Of a DNA stretch of 51,053 bases, positions 1 to 7,367 are shown in pieces. Made by a program: the position numbers and the translations under genes. Position 1 is the stretch's first letter. Each line of letters begins with the position of its first letter. The notes under the pieces are model-generated. The model was not told the DNA's origin and did not search any database. It was given only the letters and a program-made list of their open reading frames with translations. This stretch comes from Propioniciclava sp. (GTDB taxonomy: Bacteria > Actinomycetota > Actinomycetes > Propionibacteriales > Propionibacteriaceae), in NCBI RefSeq assembly GCF_029977985.1, contig NZ_JARKOT010000084.1, positions 1-51,053 on the forward strand, given 5' to 3'.

Positions 1-264
1 GGCCAGCTGGAGGGCCGTGGCGTCCAGCCGGACGAGGGGGTCGTAGCCGTGGACGACGTCCCCCTCGGCAACGAGCACCTCGGCGACGCGGCCCCCGATC
101 GCCGGGGCGACGGTGTAGACGGTGGCCTCCACCGAGCCCGACAGCCGGTTGGGGTCGACGGCCTGGGCCTGGGTGGTCGACCACCACCACCAGCCGAGGC
201 CGCCGGTCAGCAGCAGGAGCGCGACGACGATGACGGGGAGGGGAGGGCGGCGGCGTTCGGCCAT
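1..264 (-). CDS. HlyD-family membrane fusion protein, N-terminal part (runs off the window)
   Basis: Only the first 88 codons are in the window; the C-terminus lies beyond base 1. A basic start (MAERRR) is followed by a membrane segment at about residues 9-28 that ends in four consecutive tryptophans. After it comes a half-lipoyl stretch (VAPAIGGRVAEVLVAEGDVV) typical of membrane fusion subunits of ABC or MFS exporters. The ATG at 264 lies 2 nt after the stop of the upstream lipoprotein gene, so the two are co-transcribed. Too short for this ORF to stand out by length, but the overlap-type spacing and domain make it convincing. The transporter itself should lie to the left. Confidence 0.85.
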   Translation of the reverse strand, partial: MAERRRPPLPVIVVALLLLTGGLGWWWWSTTQAQAVDPNRLSGSVEATVYTVAPAIGGRVAEVLVAEGDVVHGYDPLVRLDATALQLA

Positions 265-266
265 GG

Positions 267-1568
267 TCAGTCCTTCTCGCAGGGGGTCCAGGTGAGGTCG
301 ACAGGGGCGCCGGGCGAGGGTGCGGCGGCGGGATCGAGGGTGAGCGTGACGGCCACGGCGCGGGTGAGGTGCACGCCGTCGGTGGCCTGGGTGGTCGGCG
401 GGTAGTCGGTGGTGACGCCGAGGTGGGCGACGGTCGCGGCGCGGGTCGCGCCCCCGTCCGTCGTGACGGTGACGGGCTGCCCGGGGCACAGGCCGGCGGC
501 GGCGTCCGGGCCGAGCCACGCGGTGACGGACGCGACGGCGTCTGGGCGGATCGTGACCACGGGGGCGCCGGGGGCCAGGACCGTGCCGGTCGGCGTGGTG
601 GCGACGACGATGCCGTCCGCCGGGGCGACGAGCGTGGCCAGGGATGCCTGCTGCTCGGCGCGCGCGACGGCGTGGCCGGCGGTGGTGACCGCGATGACGG
701 CGAGGGTGTGGGCGTCGTCGACGGCGCGGGCGGCGTCCGCGAGTTCGGCGAGGGCGTCGTTGAGCCGGGCCAGCCCGTCACGAGCGGTGGCGAGGTTGGT
801 GTCGAGCGTGGCGAGCCCGGAGACGACCTGGTTGATGCCCGCTTGCAGGCGGGCGGCTCCTTGGCGGGCCCGGGTGAGCCCGGCGTCCAGCTGACCGAGG
901 CCGGTGTCGGCCTGGGCGAGCGCGGCCTCCAGGGGGGCCGTCGCGGCCTGCCGCTGCGGGGAGTCGGGCAGTTGGGCGGCTGCATCGCGCCGGGCGGCGA
1001 GCTGGCTGCGCGCCGCCCGGGCCTCGGCCTGCCGAGCGGTGAGGGAGGCGATCGTGGCGCGCACCTCGGTGCGCCGGGCGACGAGGTCGTCGCGGGTGGT
1101 CACCAGTTCGGGGCGCTTGGCGGTCAGGGCGTTGATGGCGTCGAGCAGGTCGGCGCGCTTGCTGCGGGCCTGGGCGCGCTTGTCGGCGAGTTCGGCCGCC
1201 TGGCTCTCGAGCAGGGTGACCCGGGCGGCGGCGAGGTCGGCGTCCGCGCGGGCCGCGGCGAGCGCGGCGTCCTGAGCGGCCCCGTCCACATGAGCGACCG
1301 CCTCGCCGGCGCGGACATGCGTGCCGAGCGCGGCGGCGTCCGTGACCCGGACGGCCGCGACGACCGCGGCGGCGGGGCGAGGCTCGGCGGCGGTGGGGGA
1401 GAAGCCGGCATCCGGGTCGGGCGTGACCGCCAGCAGGGCGGGGGCGGCGACGGCGGCGGTGTGGACGTCGACCGAACCGGAGGCGTGGCGGGTGTCGTCC
1501 GGGGTGCAGCCGGAGAGCAGGATCGCGCCGGCCACGAGGGCCGCGATCGCTCCGATGGGCTGCTGCAT
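267..1568 (-). CDS. Lipoprotein membrane fusion (HlyD/MacA-like) subunit of an efflux system
   Basis: A 433-residue protein. It begins with a lipoprotein signal peptide (MQQPIGAIAALVAGAILLSGC, lipid-modified Cys about residue 21), then a lipoyl-like half with the sequence GTHVRAGEAVAHVDG, a long Ala/Arg/Leu-rich coiled-coil hairpin covering roughly residues 90-320, the second lipoyl half (LVAPADGIVVATTPTGTVL) and a beta-barrel end. This is the domain order of MacA/HlyD adaptors that dock on ABC or MFS exporters. A TTG start 36 nt upstream would be possible, but ATG at 1568 puts the signal peptide at the N-terminus. It is followed at once by a second adaptor gene. The substrate cannot be told. 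Confidence 0.85.
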   Translation of the reverse strand: MQQPIGAIAALVAGAILLSGCTPDDTRHASGSVDVHTAAVAAPALLAVTPDPDAGFSPTAAEPRPAAAVVAAVRVTDAAALGTHVRAGEAVAHVDGAAQDAALAAARADADLAAARVTLLESQAAELADKRAQARSKRADLLDAINALTAKRPELVTTRDDLVARRTEVRATIASLTARQAEARAARSQLAARRDAAAQLPDSPQRQAATAPLEAALAQADTGLGQLDAGLTRARQGAARLQAGINQVVSGLATLDTNLATARDGLARLNDALAELADAARAVDDAHTLAVIAVTTAGHAVARAEQQASLATLVAPADGIVVATTPTGTVLAPGAPVVTIRPDAVASVTAWLGPDAAAGLCPGQPVTVTTDGGATRAATVAHLGVTTDYPPTTQATDGVHLTRAVAVTLTLDPAAAPSPGAPVDLTWTPCEKD

Positions 1569-1623
1569 GGGGCCAGCGTGCTCGGCGCCGCGCTTGTTCC
1601 GCAAAGGGCGATGACTTTTCTGG

Positions 1624-1637
1624 AGGGAACATTCCCC
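1624..1637. promoter_or_regulatory. Candidate operator upstream of the exporter genes
   Basis: A short dyad GGGAA-CA-TTCCC at 1625-1636 lies in the 103-bp gap between the TetR gene and the lipoprotein adaptor. Its position fits an operator for the neighbouring TetR protein, but the arms are only 5 bp and no -10 box was assigned with confidence. Weak call. Confidence 0.25.
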
Positions 1638-1671
1638 GTGTTCGGAGCAGCTCGGGCCGCGGGGTGGTGAC

Positions 1672-2310
1672 TTACGGCTGGCGCTGCTGCGCGCGGGTCA
1701 GGGTGGGCCCGAGGTCGCCGGAGATGGCGTGCTGGAGCATGGGTGCGTAGACGCGGGCGAGTTCCTCGCGGGGCAGCGAGGCGATGGGCTCCAGCCTCAC
1801 CACGTAGCGGGTCGTCACGAGGCCGACCATGAGCGATTCCATCACGCCCACGCGAAGGCGCGCCTCCGCCTCGGAGAAGCCGAGGAGCCGCTTGCCGGCC
1901 TCGGTGATCGGGTCGTTGAGGTAGCCGACCATGACGGCGACGAGGCCGGGCGTCCGCGAGACCGCCTCCACCCACGCGCGGCCCATGCGGGACTCCCACA
2001 CGCCCGTGGCGGACATGAGGATGCGGACGCCGAGGTGGTCCGGGCCGCCCGCCACGAGGCGGTCGATGATGTCGAGCGGGTCGAAACCGGCCCGCACCGT
2101 GGCCAGGAGCAGGGCGCGTTTGTCGCCGAACAGGCGGTGGATCAACGCCGGGTCCACGCCGGCCTCCCGCGCGATGCCGCGCAGGGAGGCGCCGTGGAAG
2201 CCGTCGCGCAGGAACACCGCCTGGGCCGCGGCCAGGATCTCGCCGCGCGTGTCCGGCTTGCCCGGGCGGCGCCCGGTCCGCTTGCGCGGCGGCGTCGCGT
2301 CCCTGTCCAT
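1672..2310 (-). CDS. TetR/AcrR family transcriptional regulator
   Basis: A 212-residue protein. Residues about 20-65 form a TetR DNA-binding domain: GEILAAAQAVFLRDGFHG, then the recognition part SLRGIAREAGVDPALIHRLF and GDKRALL. The C-terminal part is the variable ligand-binding helical domain. The ATG at 2310 is preceded by a TACCGT box ending 7 nt away, suggesting a leaderless transcript; the open frame continues upstream to 2535 but that part looks like the shadow of ligD. The gene lies directly upstream of, and on the same strand as, the two export adaptors, so it probably controls them. Ligand unknown. Confidence 0.9.
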   Translation of the reverse strand: MDRDATPPRKRTGRRPGKPDTRGEILAAAQAVFLRDGFHGASLRGIAREAGVDPALIHRLFGDKRALLLATVRAGFDPLDIIDRLVAGGPDHLGVRILMSATGVWESRMGRAWVEAVSRTPGLVAVMVGYLNDPITEAGKRLLGFSEAEARLRVGVMESLMVGLVTTRYVVRLEPIASLPREELARVYAPMLQHAISGDLGPTLTRAQQRQP

Positions 2311-2419
2311 GGGCTCCACGGTAGGCCCCGGGCAGTGGGGCCGGGGCCGCGGTCCGATCTGCAGGGGGCGGAGACCGCGCGCTCTGGCCGGGGCGTCCTC
2401 CTCCGGGCAGGATGTGCCC

Positions 2420-4621
2420 ATGGTTGCAGACGACGTGACGCTCGAGGTGCCGGGCCCAGACGGCGTGCGCGCCGTGAAGCTGAGCTCCCCCGACAAGGTG
2501 CTCTGGCCCGCGACGTCGGCGGGGGCCGCGATCACGAAGCGTGACCTGGCCGCCTACCTCCTCGCCGTCGCGGACTCCTTCCTCGCCCTCAACGGTGACC
2601 GGCCGATGACGCTGCAGCGGTTCCCCGAGGGCATCGAGGGCGAGGAGTTCTTCTCCAAGCGGCCCCCGCGGGGCGCACCCGCCTTTCTCCGCACGGTCAC
2701 CTGCACCTACCCGAGCCGGCGGCGTCACGACCAACTCGTCTTCGACGAGCCGGCGGCCCTCGCCTGGGCGGCGCAGATGGGCACGATCACGTTCCACCCG
2801 TGGCCCGTGCGCACCGCGAACCTCGACAACCCCGACGAGCTGCGCATCGACCTCGACCCCCAGCCCGGCCGGGGCTTCGCGGACGCGGCGCAGGCGGCCC
2901 TCGTCCTGAGGGAGGTGATGGCCGAGGTCGGGCTCACGGCGGTCGCGAAGACCTCCGGCAACCGCGGCGTCCACGTGTACGCGCGCATCGCCCCGACGCA
3001 CGAGTTCCAGGCCGTCCGGCACGGGGTCATCGGCATCGCCCGCGAACTCGAGCGCCGCCTGCCCGACCTCGTCACCACCAGCTGGTGGAAGGAGGAGCGC
3101 GGCGAGAAGGTCTTCGTCGACTTCAACCAGGCCAACCGCGACCGCACGATCGCCGGCGCCTACTCGCCCCGGCCGCTGCCCGGCGCGCCGGTCTCGATGC
3201 CCCTCACCTGGGACGAACTCACGGACGCCGACCCCGCCCGCTACACCGTCTGGACCGCCCCCGGGATCGTCGCCGAACGGGGCTGTGCGTGGGCGAGCAT
3301 CGACGACCACGTCGGCGACGCGACCGGTGCCCTCGCGCTCTGGGAGGCCGACCTCGAGCGCGGTCTCGGCGAGCTCAACTTCCCACCCGACTACCCGAAG
3401 ATGCCCGGCGAGCCGCCGCGCGTGCCGCCCAGCAAGCGCAAGGCCGACCGCGCCGACGACGACTACCTCGCTCCCAAGGCCGAGCGGGACGCCGAGTGGG
3501 GGACGCCGATCGTCCCGCCCTTCGGGCCGATGCTCGCGAAGCTGGTGAAGGAGTTCCCGAAAGGAGACGTGCTGTTCGAGCCCAAGTGGGACGGCTTCCG
3601 CACCCTCATCTGGCGCTCGGGCGACGCGGTCGAGCTCGGCTCACGCAACACGCGCCCGATGACCCGCTACTTCCCCGAGATCGTCCAGGCGGTGAAGGCC
3701 AACTTCCCCGACCCGTGCTGCATCGACGGCGAGATCATCCTGGTCGACCCCCGCGGTGACCGGCTCAACTTCGATCTGCTGCAGCAGCGCATCCACCCGG
3801 CGGCGTCCCGGATCAAGAAGCTGTCCGAGCAGACCCCGGCCAGCTTCGTGGCCTTCGACCTGCTCGCGCTGGGCTCCACGAACTACGCCGAGAAGCCGTT
3901 CCGCGAGCGTCGCGCCGCCCTGGAGCAGGCCCTCGCCGCGGCCGAGCCGCCTGTCTTCCTCACCCGCGCCACCGCCGACCGCGCCGAGGCGAAGCGGTGG
4001 TTCACCCAGTTCGAGGGCGCGGGCCTCGACGGCGTCATCGCCAAGCCGATGGACGAGCCCTACGCCGAGGACAAGCGCGTGATGTGGAAGATCAAGCACG
4101 AGCGCACGGCCGACTGCGTCGTCGCCGGTTACCGCCTCTACCGCGACGAGACGGACGCCGTCGGCTCGCTCCTGCTCGGCCTGTACACCGACGACGGGAC
4201 CCTCAACTCGGTCGGTGTCATCGGCGCGTTCCCCATGGCGCGGCGTCGCGAGCTGTTCGCCGAACTGCAGTCCCTGGTGAGCGGGTGGGACCAGCACCCC
4301 TGGGCGTGGGCCGAGCCCGCCGAGACGGGCGAGGACCTGCGCGACCAGTCGTTCCCGCGGACGCCCACGGCCGCGGCCCATTCGCGGTGGAACGCCAAGA
4401 AGGACCTGTCGTTCGTGCCGCTGCGCCCCGAGCGCGTCGTCGAGGTGCGCTACGACCACATGGAGGGCATCCGCTTCCGGCACACCGCCCAGTTCGTGCG
4501 CTGGCGTCCGGACCGGGAGCCCGCCTCCTGCACCTACGCCCAGCTCGACGAGCCCGTGAGCTACGACCTGGCCGACGTGCTGGCCGCTCCGCAACGCACG
4601 GCCGCCCGGCGGCGTTCCTGA
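2420..4621 (+). CDS. ligD: Two-domain ATP-dependent DNA ligase LigD (polymerase-ligase)
   Basis: A 733-residue enzyme of bacterial non-homologous end joining. Residues about 15-300 are the LigD-type primase-polymerase domain; the metal motif is seen in ELRIDLDPQPG and the binding core in TSGNRGVHVY. Residues about 365-600 are the adenylating ligase core with the lysine motif EPKWDGFR (Lys389), and the C-terminal OB fold ends near residue 725. The 3'-phosphoesterase/nuclease domain present in mycobacterial LigD is absent. Start: ATG at 2420, with AGGA about 8 nt upstream, or alternatively leaderless from CAGGAT at 2408-2413. Ku, the usual partner, is not in this window. The next gene starts 3 nt after the stop. 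Confidence 0.93.
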   Translation: MVADDVTLEVPGPDGVRAVKLSSPDKVLWPATSAGAAITKRDLAAYLLAVADSFLALNGDRPMTLQRFPEGIEGEEFFSKRPPRGAPAFLRTVTCTYPSRRRHDQLVFDEPAALAWAAQMGTITFHPWPVRTANLDNPDELRIDLDPQPGRGFADAAQAALVLREVMAEVGLTAVAKTSGNRGVHVYARIAPTHEFQAVRHGVIGIARELERRLPDLVTTSWWKEERGEKVFVDFNQANRDRTIAGAYSPRPLPGAPVSMPLTWDELTDADPARYTVWTAPGIVAERGCAWASIDDHVGDATGALALWEADLERGLGELNFPPDYPKMPGEPPRVPPSKRKADRADDDYLAPKAERDAEWGTPIVPPFGPMLAKLVKEFPKGDVLFEPKWDGFRTLIWRSGDAVELGSRNTRPMTRYFPEIVQAVKANFPDPCCIDGEIILVDPRGDRLNFDLLQQRIHPAASRIKKLSEQTPASFVAFDLLALGSTNYAEKPFRERRAALEQALAAAEPPVFLTRATADRAEAKRWFTQFEGAGLDGVIAKPMDEPYAEDKRVMWKIKHERTADCVVAGYRLYRDETDAVGSLLLGLYTDDGTLNSVGVIGAFPMARRRELFAELQSLVSGWDQHPWAWAEPAETGEDLRDQSFPRTPTAAAHSRWNAKKDLSFVPLRPERVVEVRYDHMEGIRFRHTAQFVRWRPDREPASCTYAQLDEPVSYDLADVLAAPQRTAARRRS

Positions 4622-4624
4622 GGT

Positions 4625-5467
4625 ATGAGTCCGCGGCGCAGGGTCGAGATCGTGGTGGGCGTGGCCGTGTTCGCGCTCGTGGTGGGCGCGTGGTGGCTGC
4701 TGCGCCACGACCGCGTGGCCACGCCTGGGGCGGCCGCGGGCTACCGCGTCGAGGTGGATCTGTTCTCGGGGCGCGACAACCCGGTGCTGCCCCTGGAGCC
4801 GGGCGTCGCCGAGGAGCTCTGGCTGCTCGTGGCCGATCAGCGGGCCGCCGGCGAAGGCGCTCCGGCCGAACCGACCCCGGGCGGGCTGGGCTTCCGCGGC
4901 CTCGTCGTCACCTCACCGAACCCTGACGACCCGCCCCTTCGCCTCCTTCCCGACGCCGTGGAGGTGAACGGCACCGACGGCGTCCATCGCCTCGCCGACG
5001 GAGGCCTGGCCTACACGCGCGTCTACGACGCGCTGCACGACCACCTGGACGCCGACGTGCTCGCCGCGCTGCCCCCGACCGATCCGGCGTGGCCCGACGT
5101 CCACACCCCGCTTCCGGACGCCGTCGGCTCGCCGGGCTCGTGGGTGCTGGCCGACCCGGCGGCGGTGACCGCGGCGTCCACCTCGCTGGATCTGCTCGTG
5201 ACCCGCGTGGAGTGCTCCGGTGGCGTCACCGGCGAGGTGCTGCCCCCGGTGCTCGCCTGGGCCGACGACCAACTCCTCATCCGCACCGACGTCGCCCCGC
5301 TGCCCCCCGGCCAGCCCCGGACGTGTCCGGGCAACGACGCCGTCGCCGTCACCGTCGACCTCGGCCGACCGCTCGGGGAACGCGCGCTGCTCGACGTGTA
5401 CTGCGCCCGGCCGCCCGGGCTGCGCTTCGCGATGTGTGCCGAGGGTGCCGTTCGCTGGCGGCCGTGA
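4625..5467 (+). CDS. Membrane-anchored hypothetical protein in the ligD operon
   Basis: A 280-residue protein with one N-terminal membrane segment (residues about 8-26, VEIVVGVAVFALVVGAWWLL) and an extracytoplasmic remainder. After the anchor it carries EVDLFSGRDNPVLPL, a motif I associate with several uncharacterised exported proteins. Four cysteines in the second half (CSGG, TCPGN, YCARP, MCAEG) could make disulfides. It starts 3 nt after the ligD stop, so it should be co-transcribed, though a role in DNA repair is not implied by an exported protein. I do not recognise a function. Confidence 0.75.
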   Translation: MSPRRRVEIVVGVAVFALVVGAWWLLRHDRVATPGAAAGYRVEVDLFSGRDNPVLPLEPGVAEELWLLVADQRAAGEGAPAEPTPGGLGFRGLVVTSPNPDDPPLRLLPDAVEVNGTDGVHRLADGGLAYTRVYDALHDHLDADVLAALPPTDPAWPDVHTPLPDAVGSPGSWVLADPAAVTAASTSLDLLVTRVECSGGVTGEVLPPVLAWADDQLLIRTDVAPLPPGQPRTCPGNDAVAVTVDLGRPLGERALLDVYCARPPGLRFAMCAEGAVRWRP

Positions 5468-5489
5468 CCCGACTGCGCGACCGGCCGAT

Positions 5490-5564
5490 CTGATTTCACC
5501 GGGGTCGATGCGTCCGTAACGTGTCAGTGTGGCGTTTCAGCTGCATCGACCCCGGTGAGATCAG
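5490..5564. repeat. Long inverted repeat (22-nt arms, 31-nt spacer)
   Basis: Left arm 5490-5511 and right arm 5543-5564 are reverse complements over 22 nt with a single mismatch; the shared core is TCACCGGGGTCGATGC. The spacer 5512-5542 shows no further strong pairing. It lies between the stop of the 280-residue gene (5467) and gpmA (5658), with no gene in it. It could act as a transcription terminator for the ligD operon, but the long spacer and lack of a T-run also suggest a REP- or MITE-like element. Confidence 0.75.
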
Positions 5565-5644
5565 ATTTCCGGACGGCGCCGCGGGCGCGGCACATGAACC
5601 CGAGCGATCCCGCCCACTCGGCTGTGGGCGAGGGCGTCCGCCGC

Positions 5645-5657
5645 TAGGCTCAGCCGC
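5645..5657 (+). promoter_or_regulatory. -10 box of gpmA (TAGGCT), leaderless spacing
   Basis: TAGGCT at 5645-5650 ends 7 nt before the gpmA ATG at 5658. Transcription would begin at or next to the start codon, so the mRNA should lack a 5' leader; no Shine-Dalgarno sequence is present. Confidence 0.65.
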
Positions 5658-6407
5658 ATGACGTACAAGCTGATCCTGCTGCGCCACGGCGAGAGCGAGT
5701 GGAACCAGAAGAACCTGTTCACCGGCTGGGTGGACGTGGACATCAACGAGAAGGGCATCGGCGAGGCCAAGAAGGCTGCCGAGCTCCTGAAGTCCGAGGA
5801 CCTCCTCCCCGACAAGCTGCACACCTCCTTGCTGCGCCGGGCCATCCACACCGCCTACCTCGCCCTCGACGGGTGCGACCGGCACTGGATCCCCGTCTCC
5901 CGCTCGTGGCGCCTCAACGAGCGTCACTACGGCGGCCTCCAGGGTCTCAACAAGGCCGAGACCCTCGAGAAGTACGGCGAGGAGCAGTTCATGCTCTGGC
6001 GGCGCAGCTATGACACCCCGCCGCCCGTCCTCGAGAAGGACGCCGAGTACAGCCAGTTCAACGACGCCCGCTACGCCGACATCGACGAGGCCGAGCGTCC
6101 GCAGACCGAATGCCTCAAGGACGTCGTCGCGCGCATGCTGCCCTACTGGGAGTCCGACATCAAGCCCGACCTCGAGAAGGGGCAGGTCGTCCTCGTCACC
6201 GCGCACGGCAACAGCCTCCGCGCGCTCGTCAAGCACCTCGACGAGATCAGCGACGCCGACATCGCCGGCCTCAACATCCCCACCGGCATCCCGCTGCTCT
6301 ACGAACTCGACGACGACTTCAAGCCCACCACGAAGGGTGGTCGCTACCTCGATCCCGAGGCGGCGGCGGCGTCCATCGAAGCGGTGAAGAACCAGGGCAA
6401 GAAGTAG
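5658..6407 (+). CDS. gpmA: 2,3-bisphosphoglycerate-dependent phosphoglycerate mutase
   Basis: A 249-residue cytosolic glycolytic enzyme that interconverts 3- and 2-phosphoglycerate. The phosphohistidine motif [10 protein letters not shown] is at residues 7-16 (His10), followed by [21 protein letters not shown], the acid/base segment [11 protein letters not shown] and the second catalytic histidine in [11 protein letters not shown]. Length is exactly that of the dPGM family. It sits next to phoU/senX3-regX3, the order found in many actinobacteria including mycobacteria. A strong bidirectional terminator follows. Confidence 0.97.
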   Translation: MTYKLILLRHGESEWNQKNLFTGWVDVDINEKGIGEAKKAAELLKSEDLLPDKLHTSLLRRAIHTAYLALDGCDRHWIPVSRSWRLNERHYGGLQGLNKAETLEKYGEEQFMLWRRSYDTPPPVLEKDAEYSQFNDARYADIDEAERPQTECLKDVVARMLPYWESDIKPDLEKGQVVLVTAHGNSLRALVKHLDEISDADIAGLNIPTGIPLLYELDDDFKPTTKGGRYLDPEAAAASIEAVKNQGKK

Positions 6408-6417
6408 CCTGCACGCT

Positions 6418-6456
6418 CAAGAGCCGCGGTCGGGGTCACCCCGGCCGCGGCTCTTG
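6418..6456. terminator. Bidirectional terminator between gpmA and phoU
   Basis: CAAGAGCCGCGG (6418-6429) pairs perfectly with CCGCGGCTCTTG (6445-6456); the inner bases GGGG/CCCC can extend the stem. It lies between two convergent stops (gpmA at 6407, phoU at 6505) and serves both. Confidence 0.85.
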
Positions 6457-6504
6457 CTCTGCGCCTTTCCTCCCGTCGCTTCGGCGGGGGAGTCAGGAGA
6501 AGGG

Positions 6505-7185
6505 TCAGGCGATCGTCCAGTTGTCGCCCTCGGGGTGGAGGCCCGTGACGATGTAGATCACCCGGCTGCCCATGAGGACGGCGTGGTCGGCGATGCGCTC
6601 GTAGTAGCGGCCCAGCAGCGCGCAGTCGACGGCCGACTGGACGCCGTGCGACCAGTTGTCGTCGAGCAACTCCTGGAACTGGCTCGTGCGGAGGGCGTCC
6701 ATCTCCTCGTCGTGGTCGGCCATCTTCTCGGCGTCCAGCACGTTGCGCTCGCGCAGCGTGCGGCCGGCGATCTCGACCATCTCGTCGGCCAGCACCGACA
6801 TGCGGCCGAAGTTGGACTCCAGCGATTCCGGCACCGCGTGCTTCGGGTAGCGCATGCGCGCGATCTTCGCCACGTGCGCGGCGAGGTCGCCCATGCGCGC
6901 CAGGTCGCCCACCATGCGCAGCGCCGCCACGAGCGTGCGCAGTTCGCCGGCCACGGGCGACTGCCGGGCCAGGATCACGAAGCAGCGGTTCTCGACCTCG
7001 TCGTGGAGGCGGTCCAGTTCGTTGTCGTCGCTGATGACCTGCTCGGCCGCCTCGAGATCGGCCTCCAGCAGCGCCCGCGTGGCGCCCTTCACGGCGTCCT
7101 GGACGCGCCCGGTCATGGCGACCAGGTCGTTCACCACGCTGCCGAGGGCCTCGTGGTAGCTCTCCCGCATGGGTCGGGGATCCAT
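6505..7185 (-). CDS. phoU: Phosphate transport system regulator PhoU
   Basis: A 226-residue all-helical protein with two PhoU repeats. The first helix MRESYHEALGSVVNDLVAM, the DNELDRLHDEVE metal-binding segment and the second-half YYERIADHAV are characteristic. PhoU links the Pst phosphate transporter to the sensor kinase and restrains it when phosphate is plentiful. ATG at 7185 is chosen because AAGGAG stands 6 nt upstream; longer frames upstream lack this. It is divergent from senX3-regX3. A TAGGGT -10 box (7231-7236) and a PHO-box-like repeat lie upstream, so phosphate control of phoU itself is likely. Confidence 0.95.
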   Translation of the reverse strand: MDPRPMRESYHEALGSVVNDLVAMTGRVQDAVKGATRALLEADLEAAEQVISDDNELDRLHDEVENRCFVILARQSPVAGELRTLVAALRMVGDLARMGDLAAHVAKIARMRYPKHAVPESLESNFGRMSVLADEMVEIAGRTLRERNVLDAEKMADHDEEMDALRTSQFQELLDDNWSHGVQSAVDCALLGRYYERIADHAVLMGSRVIYIVTGLHPEGDNWTIA

Positions 7186-7230
7186 GGTTGCTCCTTCTTC
7201 GACATCCCGGGCGCGCCCGCGCCGGCCCAC

Positions 7231-7286
7231 ACCCTAGGCCCGTCGGGAAACTCTCGCCCACCTCGGGATGAACTTACCGTGAACCC
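7231..7286 (-). promoter_or_regulatory. phoU promoter with PHO-box-like direct repeats
   Basis: On the minus strand, GTTCACGGTAA is followed directly by GTTCATCCCGA: two GTTCA cores 11 nt apart (complement of 7269-7273 and 7280-7284). This is the spacing of actinobacterial PhoP boxes. A TAGGGT -10 box lies at 7231-7236, placing the repeats just upstream of the expected -35 position. RegX3, encoded next door, is the likely binder. Confidence 0.6.
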
Positions 7287-7367
7287 TGGGCGCGGCGCGC
7301 CGGGCGTGCCGGTGCGGGGGCGCCCCCACCGGTCGGACAGCGCGGCGGACGCCCTTATGATCGCAGT

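Noticed and set aside
369-1670. A 433-codon plus-strand frame opposite the lipoprotein adaptor
   Set aside because: Gly/Arg/Asp-rich shadow of a gene with signal peptide, coiled coil and lipoyl halves on the other strand.
1124-3310. A 728-codon minus-strand frame across tetR and ligD, and a 355-codon one at 3641-4708
   Set aside because: Both are frame shadows: they share DNA with tetR, ligD or the adaptor gene and their proteins are Arg/Gly/Asp-rich without motifs.
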